Shown here in pieces: positions 8,996 to 17,532 of a stretch of DNA of 64,000 nucleotides (its first letter is position 1; each line of letters opens with the position of its first letter). Where the stretch lies: positions 2,976,001 to 3,040,000 of the forward strand of contig OZ251994.1 of the NCBI GenBank assembly GCA_965246925.1, read 5' to 3'. The translations under genes were made by a program, and so were the position numbers. The stretch is from JANPPS01 sp965246925. Its GTDB lineage: Bacteria > Pseudomonadota > Alphaproteobacteria > Acetobacterales > Acetobacteraceae. The notes below the pieces were generated by a model. It did no database searches and was not told the origin of the DNA. It was given only the letters and a program-made list of their open reading frames with translations.

Positions 8996-10045
8996 ATGCT
9001 GCGAGTGTTAAGTTTCGTGCAAAGCTCCTTTATAATTGGACACGTTGTCCGGTTTGGGGCGGTTTGCCTTTTTCTTGTAACTTATCCTGCTGGTTCGCAG
9101 GAGCGTGAGCCAAGACTGCGGCAGGCATGGCGGCAAGATTTTGCCCGGCCTGAACCTACAATTTGGAGCGAAGGCGATCAGGAGATAGCCAAGCTCGGAG
9201 CGATGCTTTTCTTCGATCCGGTGCTGTCTTACTCCCGGACCCTTGCTTGCGTATCCTGTCATCTCCCAGCCCGGGCCTGGTCTGACACGCAGCGCGAGTC
9301 GGTGGGGGAGCGTGGGATCAGCATGAGGGTCCGTTCGCCAACGCTGGAGAACGTGGCGTGGTTGGAACGGTTAGGATGGGACGGCAAGTTTCCGACCCTG
9401 GAGTCGGTCACCTTTCGCGCCATCTCCGGCGATACCAACATGAACCTACCCGCAGAAGAGGCTCTGAGCCGCCTCGAAGCGAGCCCGGCCTACGTTCGCC
9501 TGTTTCAGCAGTCGTTCGGCCCCAAGATGATCACTCGGGAGACGGTCGAGCAAGCACTGTCCACGTTTGAGCGCACCTTGATATCGGGTCCGGCCCCGTT
9601 CGACCGATGGGTCGGCGGAGACGAAAGTGCGGTCAGCGCCGCCGTGAAACGAGGGTTCGCAGTTTTCGACGGCAAGGGCGAGTGCTCGGCCTGCCACTCC
9701 GGCTGGGCTTTCTCGGATCACTCGTTTCAGGATATCGGCTTGGCGACGGGCACCGATCTTGGGCGTGGCGCCGCGTTCCCGGCCTCGGTTGCGCTACAAT
9801 ACGCGTTCAAGGTGCCGACTTTGCGCAACGTTCTGATCCGCGCCCCCTTCATGCATAACGGTTCGCGTCCGAACCTCCTTGCCGTGATCGATCACTATGA
9901 CTCTGGCGGCATCGAGCGTCCGAGCCGATCACGGCACGTGCATCCGTTGCACCTGACGGCCGGCGAAAAGGCAGACCTGATCGCGTTTCTGGCATCACTA
10001 ACCAGCGATGAGCGACCGTTCATCGCCCCGCTGCTGCCCCGCTGA
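8996..10045 (+). CDS. Di-haem cytochrome c peroxidase / MauG-like protein
   Basis: A 349-residue periplasmic c-type cytochrome. A hydrophobic N-terminal segment (residues ~12-32, IIGHVVRFGAVCLFLVTY) acts as signal or anchor. Two haem-attachment sites are visible: CVSCH at 85-89 and CSACH at 230-234; APFMHNGS near 286 supplies the distal methionine region of the second haem. This is the CCP/MauG family, which either reduces hydrogen peroxide or carries out oxidative protein modification. The codon use looks less GC-rich than the flanking core genes. No good ribosome-binding site precedes the ATG, so the start is somewhat uncertain. The 3' end overlaps a small membrane gene on the other strand. 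Confidence 0.9.
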   Translation: MLRVLSFVQSSFIIGHVVRFGAVCLFLVTYPAGSQEREPRLRQAWRQDFARPEPTIWSEGDQEIAKLGAMLFFDPVLSYSRTLACVSCHLPARAWSDTQRESVGERGISMRVRSPTLENVAWLERLGWDGKFPTLESVTFRAISGDTNMNLPAEEALSRLEASPAYVRLFQQSFGPKMITRETVEQALSTFERTLISGPAPFDRWVGGDESAVSAAVKRGFAVFDGKGECSACHSGWAFSDHSFQDIGLATGTDLGRGAAFPASVALQYAFKVPTLRNVLIRAPFMHNGSRPNLLAVIDHYDSGGIERPSRSRHVHPLHLTAGEKADLIAFLASLTSDERPFIAPLLPR

Positions 10046-10231
10046 AACCGGTTGCTCGTGCCGTGGTTTTGGGTGAGCCCAGGGCAGCGAGGCACCGAGA
10101 ATCAACAGCCCCGACAACATCAGCAACCCACTGGCGCCGCCCCGCAGCGGTTTCCATGCGCGTCCGGAGTGGTCTAGCCAAGCCCCGGCAACGCCGACAC
10201 AAATTAGCGAGAAAGATACTAAAACTGACAT
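9998..10231 (-). CDS. Small hypothetical membrane protein
   Basis: A 77-residue protein starting at an ATG with GGAG 9 nt upstream (a GTG at 10246 would add five residues). Two hydrophobic stretches are visible: residues ~1-18 (SVLVSFSLICVGVAGAW) and ~33-50 (GASGLLMLSGLLILGASL), with a charged C-terminal tail. Its last 48 nt overlap the peroxidase gene antisense. No family was recognised. Position inside the peroxidase-cupredoxin group hints at a shared role, but it could be a chance frame. Confidence 0.4.
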   Translation of the reverse strand: MSVLVSFSLICVGVAGAWLDHSGRAWKPLRGGASGLLMLSGLLILGASLPWAHPKPRHEQPVSAGQQRGDERSLIAG

Positions 10232-10308
10232 GGTGTTAAGCTCCACTAGTGGTTGCGCGATGCGGTGCCACGTTTAGAAGTACGGATCGCAATTACTGGG
10301 GAAGCAAA

Positions 10309-11328
10309 ATGCTCCTACGCCGTGCTGCATTGTTCTTGACCGCCGTGTTTGGCTTTTCTGCACCTAAGGCTGCGGAAGCTCATGTGAAGTGGTTTTGCGC
10401 CTTTGATGTGGCAGGGTCGCCGGTCGGTTTGGCGGAAGTGCTTTGTCAGGATTTCGAAATGCTCGTTGGCGTGTCGATAGCCATGCTTGTCGCAGGGGCG
10501 CTTGTAGAGGCGACCCCGGTCGGCACTGCGCTGCTACGCTCCCTCGATTTTGCGACAAAACCTATACATCGCATTGAAAGCGGAATGATACGGCTCATTG
10601 CGGCAGGATTCTTCATTTCGCTTTGGTTTCTAGGCCACCTCTACCTTACGCCAGAGTTGAAATCCGCGTCTAACATTCCGTCCTGGATCCAACTCGGCAT
10701 CGCCCTTTCATTACTATCGCGGCGTACCTTGCCGTTGGCCGGGCTGGGCATAGCGGTGTTGTATGGTTCGGCCGCTGTGCAATATGGATTATTCCATTTG
10801 CTGGACTATCCGATATTCCTTGGCCTAGCCGCATATTTGACCTGCATCGGGCTGGGTAAGGCACCGCTTGGCGTCCGTCCCCTGGATATGCTGCGCTTTG
10901 CGGCCGCAGTCACACTGATGTGGGCATCGGTCGAGAAATGGGCTTACCCGCAATGGACATTCCCGTTGTTCGTCACGCATCCGGCGATGAGCATGGGATT
11001 CGACCTGAACTTCTTCCTCCGCTCGGCCGGAGTCGTCGAGTTTACCTTGGCCTTTGCGCTCTTATGGACCCCGCTCGTAAGGCGTATCTCAGCCACGATC
11101 CTGGCCGGCGCTTTCCTGAGCGCCATAGGTGAGTTCGGCGTGATCGACGCAATAGGCCATTCCTGCATCATCGCCGTTTTGTTTGCTCTAATGGCCGACG
11201 ACGCCCGGTCGCCGGTCCGTTTGCAGCGGTCCGCCTGGGTGCCGATCGCCTACACAGCCGCCCTCGCAAGCTTTCTGGCAGGATACTATGGCTTCCACAT
11301 CGTGATGTTTGGCAGTTCGCAAACATGA
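10309..11328 (+). CDS. Polytopic membrane protein with N-terminal HVKWF motif, function unknown
   Basis: A 339-residue integral membrane protein with about nine to ten hydrophobic segments spread through its length. After a short signal-like leader ending in AAEA comes the motif AHVKWFCAFDV, then helices such as FEMLVGVSIAMLVAG, IRLIAAGFFISLWFLG and PIFLGLAAYLTCIGLG. The start at 10309 has GGGGAAG upstream; an earlier in-frame ATG lacks one. It lies between a di-haem peroxidase and a cupredoxin gene, so a role in periplasmic redox or metal handling is plausible. I do not recognise a characterised family; a DoxX-like topology is possible. Confidence 0.7.
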   Translation: MLLRRAALFLTAVFGFSAPKAAEAHVKWFCAFDVAGSPVGLAEVLCQDFEMLVGVSIAMLVAGALVEATPVGTALLRSLDFATKPIHRIESGMIRLIAAGFFISLWFLGHLYLTPELKSASNIPSWIQLGIALSLLSRRTLPLAGLGIAVLYGSAAVQYGLFHLLDYPIFLGLAAYLTCIGLGKAPLGVRPLDMLRFAAAVTLMWASVEKWAYPQWTFPLFVTHPAMSMGFDLNFFLRSAGVVEFTLAFALLWTPLVRRISATILAGAFLSAIGEFGVIDAIGHSCIIAVLFALMADDARSPVRLQRSAWVPIAYTAALASFLAGYYGFHIVMFGSSQT

Positions 11329-11331
11329 CTA

Positions 11332-11685
11332 TTATTTAACGTTAACCGACAACCGCATCTTTGGGTGAATTCCACAGAGAACGTCGAAAATCCCGGCGCG
11401 GTTGAAATGAATTTGGACGGACTTGCCCGGCTGCTGATCGGCTGAGTCGAACGAAAAGTTGGGCGAGTCGATATAAGCATGATGGGTGAAATCCCCGTCG
11501 TCGTTGACGATCTCAACCGTCTCACCGCGCCGCACTGTCAGCCGGCTAGGCTGAAACTCGCGTCCCCGTTGCGAAACGCGGATGATCGGCTCGGCCTGCA
11601 CGCCCTGCAACGCCATGCTTAGGACCGTAAGCGCGGCTAGGCCGACACACACGGCAACGACCACCCACTTCGTCTTCATTGCCAT
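11332..11685 (-). CDS. Membrane-anchored or exported cupredoxin (plastocyanin-like copper protein)
   Basis: A 117-residue protein. The first ~30 residues (MKTKWVVVAVCVGLAALTVLSMALQGVQA) form a signal peptide or anchor. The rest is a single cupredoxin domain with type-1 copper ligands: a histidine in DFTHHAYID and the cluster C-x2-H-x2-M in DVLCGIHPKM. Such proteins are often annotated as methylamine utilisation protein in this neighbourhood, but no methylamine dehydrogenase genes are present. It is convergent with the HVKWF membrane protein (3-bp gap) and divergent from the GGDEF/EAL gene. It could pass electrons to or from the di-haem cytochrome nearby. The long 5' extension of the frame to 11850 is judged non-coding. 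Confidence 0.85.
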   Translation of the reverse strand: MAMKTKWVVVAVCVGLAALTVLSMALQGVQAEPIIRVSQRGREFQPSRLTVRRGETVEIVNDDGDFTHHAYIDSPNFSFDSADQQPGKSVQIHFNRAGIFDVLCGIHPKMRLSVNVK

Positions 11686-11871
11686 CGTGAACCGTTCACC
11701 CCGCCAACAAGGTTGTTTGATCGACTTTACCACCGCACACGAACGTGCGACAGTAAAGCGCTCTGCAGTTAGACAATTTTCAACGTTAGTTGACCTGTGC
11801 GCGCGAATCGTAAGTCTCATCCTGCTGACAGCACTCAGGTCACAGCACACCGGGCTGCGGACCCCGGCAGC

Positions 11872-14691
11872 ATGATGCGGGTATTCCCGTCTATCCGGAG
11901 TACGATCCTTACAGCGTTCATGCTGATGACGTCCATCGTGGGCGTGCTAGGGCTTCATGCGTCATACCGCATCACGCGCGGCGGCGAACTGGTCAACGAG
12001 ACATACGACCGGTCACTCATGGCCATCAACTACGCCCGCGCGGCCGCTACGGACCTCGTGCTGATGCAACTCGCCGCCGGGCAGGGCCATACCGGTGTGC
12101 CGCTCGAAGGACTGGATGCTCGCCTTGCCGAGTTCGCCAAGCTCGTCGGGGAGGATCTGACGATCGCCTCCGACCGTGCCCAGTCCGCCCGCGCGTCCCA
12201 TGCCGCCAGCAGGGCCCGTGCTGCGCTCAATGCCTGGATCGACATGCGGCTGAGGCCTCAGGGCTTGAGCCGGGAGGAGCAGGACATTCAGCTAAGCCGC
12301 TACGTCAGCGTGGCGGAATCCGAGATCGAGAATCTCGTCAACTACACCGCCGGCGACGGCTTCGCCTACCGTCAGCGGTCCCGTGCCGCCGTGATCGAGG
12401 CGTGGTGGCTCAATATCGCGGCCATCGTGGCGGCGGTACTCGCCTCGGCGTTCATTGCCTGGCTGCTTGCCCGGCGCATCGTATCCCGCGTAACCGCCGC
12501 TTCCAATGTCGCCAAGCTGATCGCGCACGGCAAGCTCGATGCCCTCGTTCCGGCCGGCGGCCCGGATGAGCTCGGGCAGTTGCTGACCTCGCTTTCCACG
12601 ATGCGGGACAGCCTGCGTACTATGATGGCGAGGGAGGTGATGCAGCGTGAGTCCGCGCAGGGCCGGCTGCTCGACGCGATGGAGAGCGCGCACGAGGGCA
12701 TCGTCGTCGTGGACAAGGGCGGGAGCGTGGTGCTGGCCAACAACCAGGCTCTGGCCGCGCTAGGATGGCAGGCGCCGGAGCGGATCGCGCTCGCGCATGA
12801 CCGGGTGCCCGGCATGCCGTGGCGTGAACTGTCACGGCTGTTGCCCTCACCGGACGCCGCCGGCGAGATCGAGACGGTGACCGGGCGCTGGCTTCGCATC
12901 AGCCGCAGCGCCACGCGGGACAACGGCTTCGTGGCGGTGGTGAGTGACATCACCCCGCTCAAGGAACAAGGCCTGCACCTGGCCGCGACCAACCTCCGGC
13001 TTGACACCGCGCTCGACAACATGTCGCAGGGGCTGTGCCTGTTCGATCAGAACAACCGCCTCGTGGTGGTGAACGCCCGCTATTCCGAGCTGTTCCGCCT
13101 GCCGCCACACGAGGTTAAGCTCGGTATGTCGATCGAGGAATTGATTGCACTACGGGTCCGGTATGGCAACCATGAGGGCGCGGACCTGGCAGCGCTGATC
13201 CACGAAAAGCGGGTCCGGATCGCGATGCGGGAGCCGACGCTGTTCACCATGGCGCTGACCGGGGGCCGGGTGCTTGCCGCCTCGCTTCGCCCGGCCCCCA
13301 ACGGCGGCTGGGCGGCGACGTTCGAGGATATCACGGACCGGCGCGCGGCCGAAGAGCAGGTCACGTTCATGGCCTGGCACGATGCCCTGACCCGGCTGCC
13401 GAACCGCACGCTGTTCGCGCAACGGATGGAGACCGCCATCACGGGCCTGTCATCCGGGCAATGTTTTGCGGTGCTGTGCCTCGACCTCGACAAATTCAAG
13501 GAGGTCAACGATACGCTCGGCCATGACATCGGCGATCAGCTGCTGACGGCGTTCAGCGCCCGGTTGCGCGGCTGCGTGGGCCCATCCGATACCATCGCCC
13601 GCTTCGGCGGTGACGAGTTCGCGGTCATACAGGCGGGCGTCTTCACGCGTGAGAAGTCGACCGCCCTAGCGCGGAGCATCATCGCGGCCAGCAGCAAGCC
13701 CTATGATCTGGACGGGCGCCGGGCGGAGATCGGCGTCAGCATCGGCATCGCGCTCGCCCCGGGAGACGGCAACACCGGCGACGCCCTGATCCGCAACGCC
13801 GACATGGCGCTATACCGTGCCAAAGCGGACGGGCGCAGCACGTGGCGTTATTTCGAGAGCGAGATGGACGCCCGCATCCGGGCACGCCGGGCCCTGGGCA
13901 ACGATTTGCGGGAGGCGCTGTCCCGCGGCGAATTCAAGCTATTGTATCAGCCGAGCTACGACCTCCGGACCGAGCAAGTCACTTGCTTTGAGGCGCTGAT
14001 CCGCTGGCAGCACCCTACGCGGGGCATGGTTCCGCCGTCGGAGTTCATCCCGATTGCCGAAGAGCTGGGCTTCATCGTGCCGCTCGGTGAATGGGTGTTG
14101 CGCAACGCTTGTGCGGAGGCGGCGCAATGGCCGGCCCACGTCTCGGTCGCGGTCAACGTCTCCTCGGCGCAGCTGCGGGCGAGTGATCTGGTGCGGTCGG
14201 TCATGGACGCCCTCGCCGATTCCGGCCTCCCGGCCCGGCGGCTCAGTCTTGAGATCACCGAGACGGTGCTGCTGTCACAGAGCCCGTCCAACCTCGCCAT
14301 TTTGCGGAAGCTCAGGCAGGAGGGGGTCCGGATCAGCCTCGATGATTTCGGCACCGGCTACTCGTCTCTTAGCTACCTCGGCAGCTTTCCGATCGACCAG
14401 ATCAAGATCGATCAGAGCTTCGTGCGCAATCTGTCGGAAGCCGGCACCGGTGCCATCGTCCGCGCCATCATCGGCTTAGCGACCAGCCTGTCGATGGTCG
14501 TGGTGGCGGAGGGTGTGGAAAGCTATGAACAGCTGCAGTGGCTGCGGCGGGAGCGGTGTGACTGCGTGCAGGGCTACTTGCTAGCTGAGGCTCTGCCGGA
14601 TGCGGAGGTGGCCGAGGCGTCGCGGCGCAAGCTCGGGACCGAGGCGCCGAACACCGTCGTTGCCTGGACGAAGCCGCGCCGGGTCGTTTGA
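11872..14691 (+). CDS. Membrane sensor with HAMP, two PAS, GGDEF and EAL domains (c-di-GMP turnover)
   Basis: A 939-residue protein. Order: TM1 (~10-30), periplasmic helical sensor (~31-178), TM2 (~180-200), HAMP (~201-253), PAS (~268-360), second PAS (~375-488), GGDEF domain with intact GGDEF at 579-583 (RFGGDEFAV), and EAL domain with EAL at 707-709 (FEALIRWQHP). EAL catalytic blocks NVSSAQL, LEITET, DDFGTGYSS, IKIDQSF and AEGVES are all present, so both synthesis and breakdown of cyclic di-GMP are possible. No RxxD inhibitory site was noted. The ATG at 11872 (or 11875) places TM1 correctly. It is divergent from the cupredoxin gene, a pairing that suggests redox- or copper-linked c-di-GMP control. 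Confidence 0.93.
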   Translation: MMRVFPSIRSTILTAFMLMTSIVGVLGLHASYRITRGGELVNETYDRSLMAINYARAAATDLVLMQLAAGQGHTGVPLEGLDARLAEFAKLVGEDLTIASDRAQSARASHAASRARAALNAWIDMRLRPQGLSREEQDIQLSRYVSVAESEIENLVNYTAGDGFAYRQRSRAAVIEAWWLNIAAIVAAVLASAFIAWLLARRIVSRVTAASNVAKLIAHGKLDALVPAGGPDELGQLLTSLSTMRDSLRTMMAREVMQRESAQGRLLDAMESAHEGIVVVDKGGSVVLANNQALAALGWQAPERIALAHDRVPGMPWRELSRLLPSPDAAGEIETVTGRWLRISRSATRDNGFVAVVSDITPLKEQGLHLAATNLRLDTALDNMSQGLCLFDQNNRLVVVNARYSELFRLPPHEVKLGMSIEELIALRVRYGNHEGADLAALIHEKRVRIAMREPTLFTMALTGGRVLAASLRPAPNGGWAATFEDITDRRAAEEQVTFMAWHDALTRLPNRTLFAQRMETAITGLSSGQCFAVLCLDLDKFKEVNDTLGHDIGDQLLTAFSARLRGCVGPSDTIARFGGDEFAVIQAGVFTREKSTALARSIIAASSKPYDLDGRRAEIGVSIGIALAPGDGNTGDALIRNADMALYRAKADGRSTWRYFESEMDARIRARRALGNDLREALSRGEFKLLYQPSYDLRTEQVTCFEALIRWQHPTRGMVPPSEFIPIAEELGFIVPLGEWVLRNACAEAAQWPAHVSVAVNVSSAQLRASDLVRSVMDALADSGLPARRLSLEITETVLLSQSPSNLAILRKLRQEGVRISLDDFGTGYSSLSYLGSFPIDQIKIDQSFVRNLSEAGTGAIVRAIIGLATSLSMVVVAEGVESYEQLQWLRRERCDCVQGYLLAEALPDAEVAEASRRKLGTEAPNTVVAWTKPRRVV

Positions 14692-15050
14692 CGTTGCAAG
14701 ACGACGGGTTCCGCAACCGGCACGAAAGGTTCAACGACCTGCCAGTTTGCCGTCGAAGGTCCCTCATCAGCGTGACGGCTACCGGCTATGGACGGAACTG
14801 CTGTCAAAGGGCGCACCGGCGATCGCGTCGGTCTTGACGGCGCGCTCGAAGGTCGGCGACTACGCCAGACAAACCGCCCCCTCCTTTGGCGCGCCCGTTG
14901 AAGAAGGCACACATTGGACATATAAAGTGCTCTCGCCCGTGAGAGCTGCGGTAGGCCGCACGACACTGGAGCTAGGTCTGATCAACGGATCGATCGATCC
15001 CACTCTCCTTCCGATGCAGCTGGGCTTCTGAGAAGACCTGCTACACTCGC
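14692..15050. other. Intergenic region without a recognisable gene
   Basis: About 360 bp between the GGDEF/EAL gene and rnhA. A plus-strand frame ending at 15031 could encode ~90 residues (GYRLWTELLSKGAPAIASV ...), but it matches nothing I know, has no convincing start, and its upstream part runs through the GGDEF/EAL gene. It could hold a terminator and decayed coding sequence. Confidence 0.4.
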
Positions 15051-15506
15051 TTAACCGCCCCTCCCCGCTTGCTCCCGCGCCGCCGTCGCCAATACGTCCG
15101 CGCGTTCATTCATCAAATCCCCCGCGTGACCACGCACCCAGCGCCAGTCCACCTCGTGCGGCTTGGCGGCATCTAGGATGCGGCGCCACAGGTCCATGTT
15201 CGCCACCGGGTCGCCGGACGCGTTGCGCCAGTTGCGGCGGACCCAGCCGGTGTACCAGCGGGTGATGCCGTTGCGGAGGTATTCGCTGTCGGTATGCAAA
15301 ACCACCTTGCATGGGCGCTTGAGCGTCTCCAGCGCGGCGGCCGCCGCCGTCAGTTCCATGCGGTTGTTGGTGGTGGTGGCGTCGGCACCCGTCAGCTCCC
15401 GCTCATGCGCGCCGAAGCGCAGGATCGCCGCCCAGCCGCCGGGACCGGGATTGGGCTTGCAGCCGCCATCGGTCCAGATTTCAACCAGATCAGAATCCAT
15501 AGGCAT
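15051..15506 (-). CDS. rnhA: Ribonuclease HI
   Basis: A 151-residue endonuclease that cleaves the RNA strand of RNA-DNA hybrids. The acidic active site is complete: D13 in WTDGGCKPNPGPGG, E51 in NNRMEL, D73 in HTDSEY and D137 in NERAD, with the flexible-loop histidine in RGHAGD. The length equals that of E. coli RNase HI. It is the last gene of ispH-thrB-rnhA, an arrangement common in alphaproteobacteria, and overlaps thrB by 17 nt. A second ATG two codons downstream is equally possible as start. Confidence 0.97.
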   Translation of the reverse strand: MPMDSDLVEIWTDGGCKPNPGPGGWAAILRFGAHERELTGADATTTNNRMELTAAAAALETLKRPCKVVLHTDSEYLRNGITRWYTGWVRRNWRNASGDPVANMDLWRRILDAAKPHEVDWRWVRGHAGDLMNERADVLATAAREQAGRGG

Positions 15507-16449
15507 CCCAGGATGTGGCCCGCATGTGAAAGCGGAGGCGGCGGAGATATTCGAGCGGGTCTTTCCTCACCACCATCGCGCCCGGGGGTGTGTTCAGCCA
15601 GTCGTAGAGCCGGGTCAGCAGGAACCGGATCGCCGCACCCTGGCACAGCACCGGCAGGGCATCCCGCTCCGCCGGGGTCAGCACCCGGCTTTCGGCATAG
15701 GCGCGCAGCAAGGCGCGGCTGCGGGTGACGTTGAAGCTGTAATCGGGCTCGAAACACCAGGCGTTGAGGCAGACCGCGATGTCATAGGCCAGCAGGTCGG
15801 TCGCCGCGAAGTAGAAATCGATGATCCCGGACAGCCGCCCGTCCAGGAAAAACACGTTGTCCGGAAACAAATCGGCGTGGATGTGTCCGCGCGGGAGATC
15901 GCCGGGCCAGGCGGCCAGGATGGCGGCCAGCGCCGTTTCCAGCTCGGCCGTCAGCCCCGGCAGCAGCTCGTCCGCGCGGCCGAGGCTCCGCGCCAGCAAC
16001 GGCGCCCAGCTCGCCGGGCCGAGCGCGTTGGGCCGGACCGGCGCATAGCCCGCACCCGCCTGATGCAGCGACGCGAGCGCGGTGCCGAGCGGCCCGCAAT
16101 GTTCCGGACGCACCCGGCGCGGCCAGACGCCGGGGAGGAAGGTGGTGACGCAAGCCGGGCGCCCGGCCAGACGGCGGAGGCTCGCCCCGTCCCGCCCGCG
16201 CACCGGCAGGGGGCAGCTGATGCCGTGGCCGGCCAGATGCTCCATCAGGCCCAGGAACCACGGCAGCTCCGCCACATCCACGCGTTTCTCATACAAGGTC
16301 AGGATGAAGTCGCCCGTCTGGGTGCGGAGCTGGAAGTTGCTGTTCTCGACCCCCTCGGCGATGCCCCGGAACGCCACGGCGGTCCCCAGATCATATTCCG
16401 TCAGAAACTCGGCCAGCGCGTCGTCGGTGACCTCCGTATAGACGGCCAT
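15490..16449 (-). CDS. thrB: Homoserine kinase, aminoglycoside-phosphotransferase fold
   Basis: A 319-residue ThrB of the APH-fold type (not the GHMP type). It phosphorylates homoserine in the threonine pathway. Visible motifs are VAFRGIAEGVENSNF and FILTLYEKR in the N-lobe, the catalytic loop HIHADLFPDNVFF and the metal-binding IIDFYFA. The position between ispH and rnhA, 9 nt after ispH, matches many alphaproteobacteria and supports the assignment over other APH-fold kinases. Confidence 0.95.
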   Translation of the reverse strand: MAVYTEVTDDALAEFLTEYDLGTAVAFRGIAEGVENSNFQLRTQTGDFILTLYEKRVDVAELPWFLGLMEHLAGHGISCPLPVRGRDGASLRRLAGRPACVTTFLPGVWPRRVRPEHCGPLGTALASLHQAGAGYAPVRPNALGPASWAPLLARSLGRADELLPGLTAELETALAAILAAWPGDLPRGHIHADLFPDNVFFLDGRLSGIIDFYFAATDLLAYDIAVCLNAWCFEPDYSFNVTRSRALLRAYAESRVLTPAERDALPVLCQGAAIRFLLTRLYDWLNTPPGAMVVRKDPLEYLRRLRFHMRATSWDAYGF

Positions 16450-16458
16450 CAGCGGATG

Positions 16459-17421
16459 TCAGCAGAGGGGTGCGGGCAGCTTGAAGACGACATCCTCTTC
16501 GATGACCTGGCGCTCTTCGATTCGCAACTGATACCGCTCCGCCAGCAAGCCCAGCAACTCCTGCACCAGGCTCTCGGGCGCGGACGCCCCGGCCGTGATC
16601 CCCAGCGTGCCCACGCCCTCCAGCACCGACCAATCCATCGCCGCCGCCCGCGGCAACAGGACCGCGTGCCCGGCGCCGGCCCGCTCCGCCACCTCCCGCA
16701 GCCGTTGCGAGTTGCTGCTGTTGGCGCTGCCGATCACGATCACCAGGTCGCAGCCGGGCGCGATAGCCTTCACCGCCGCCTGCCGATTGGTGGTGGCGTA
16801 GCAGATATCCTCCCGCTTCGGCCCCTCGATCGACGGGAACCGGCTGCGCAATTCGCTCACGATATCGGCCGTATCGTCGACCGACAGGGTGGTCTGAGTG
16901 ATGAACGCCAGGCGATCGGGATCATCGGGCTGCACGGTCCCGGCGTCGGCCACGCTCTGCACCAGGGTCACGCTGCCGGGGGGCAATTGGCCCATGGTGC
17001 CCACCACTTCCGGATGTCCGGCGTGCCCGATCATCAGGATGTGCCGCTGCTCCGCCCCGCCGCCGGCGAAATGCCGCTCCGCCTCCCGGTGCACCTTGCT
17101 GACCAGGGGGCAGGTCGCGTCGAAATACAGCAGGTGCCGCCGCTCCGCCTCGGCCGGGACGGATTTCGGCACGCCATGCGCGCTGAACACCACGTGGCCG
17201 CCCGCCGGCACCGCGTCCAGCTCGGCCACGAACACGGCGCCCTGTGCCTCCAGCGCCTCCACCACGGTGCGGTTGTGCACGATTTCGTGCCGCACATAGA
17301 CGGGCGCGCCATACCGGCGCAGCGCCTCCTCCACCACGCGAATGGCGCGGTCCACCCCGGCGCAGAAGCCGCGGGGACCGGCCAGCAGGACATGGAGTTC
17401 GGGCTTGACTGATGGGAGCAT
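16459..17421 (-). CDS. ispH: 4-hydroxy-3-methylbut-2-enyl diphosphate reductase
   Basis: A 320-residue iron-sulphur enzyme performing the last step of the MEP isoprenoid pathway, giving IPP and DMAPP. The three cluster-binding cysteines are C20 (PRGFCAGV), C104 (DATCPLV) and C207 (EDICYATTNRQ). Substrate-binding histidines lie in HEIVHN and SAHGV, and SANSSNSQRLREVA is the conserved C-terminal block. It is the first gene of the ispH-thrB-rnhA operon and is divergent from the lipoprotein gene, with about 110 bp between their starts. Confidence 0.97.
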   Translation of the reverse strand: MLPSVKPELHVLLAGPRGFCAGVDRAIRVVEEALRRYGAPVYVRHEIVHNRTVVEALEAQGAVFVAELDAVPAGGHVVFSAHGVPKSVPAEAERRHLLYFDATCPLVSKVHREAERHFAGGGAEQRHILMIGHAGHPEVVGTMGQLPPGSVTLVQSVADAGTVQPDDPDRLAFITQTTLSVDDTADIVSELRSRFPSIEGPKREDICYATTNRQAAVKAIAPGCDLVIVIGSANSSNSQRLREVAERAGAGHAVLLPRAAAMDWSVLEGVGTLGITAGASAPESLVQELLGLLAERYQLRIEERQVIEEDVVFKLPAPLC

Positions 17422-17532
17422 GGCTTCCAGTTCCAGGCGCGCCGCACTATGCCGCCGCGCCGTTCCCGCTACAACTGGGGCTGGACTCGCGCCGCGCCAT
17501 CCCCGATGTCGTGCGGGCCGCCGTCCGGAGTC

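Noticed and set aside
11686..11871. The longer frame of the cupredoxin gene and the early frame of the GGDEF/EAL gene, which overlap here
   Set aside because: Both extensions lack features; the signal peptide and TM1 starts place the promoters in this ~190-bp gap instead.
15163..17412. A 749-codon plus-strand open frame antisense to rnhA-thrB-ispH
   Set aside because: It is a GC-driven shadow: low-complexity Arg/Gln/His-rich translation, while the minus strand has three well-conserved genes with catalytic residues.
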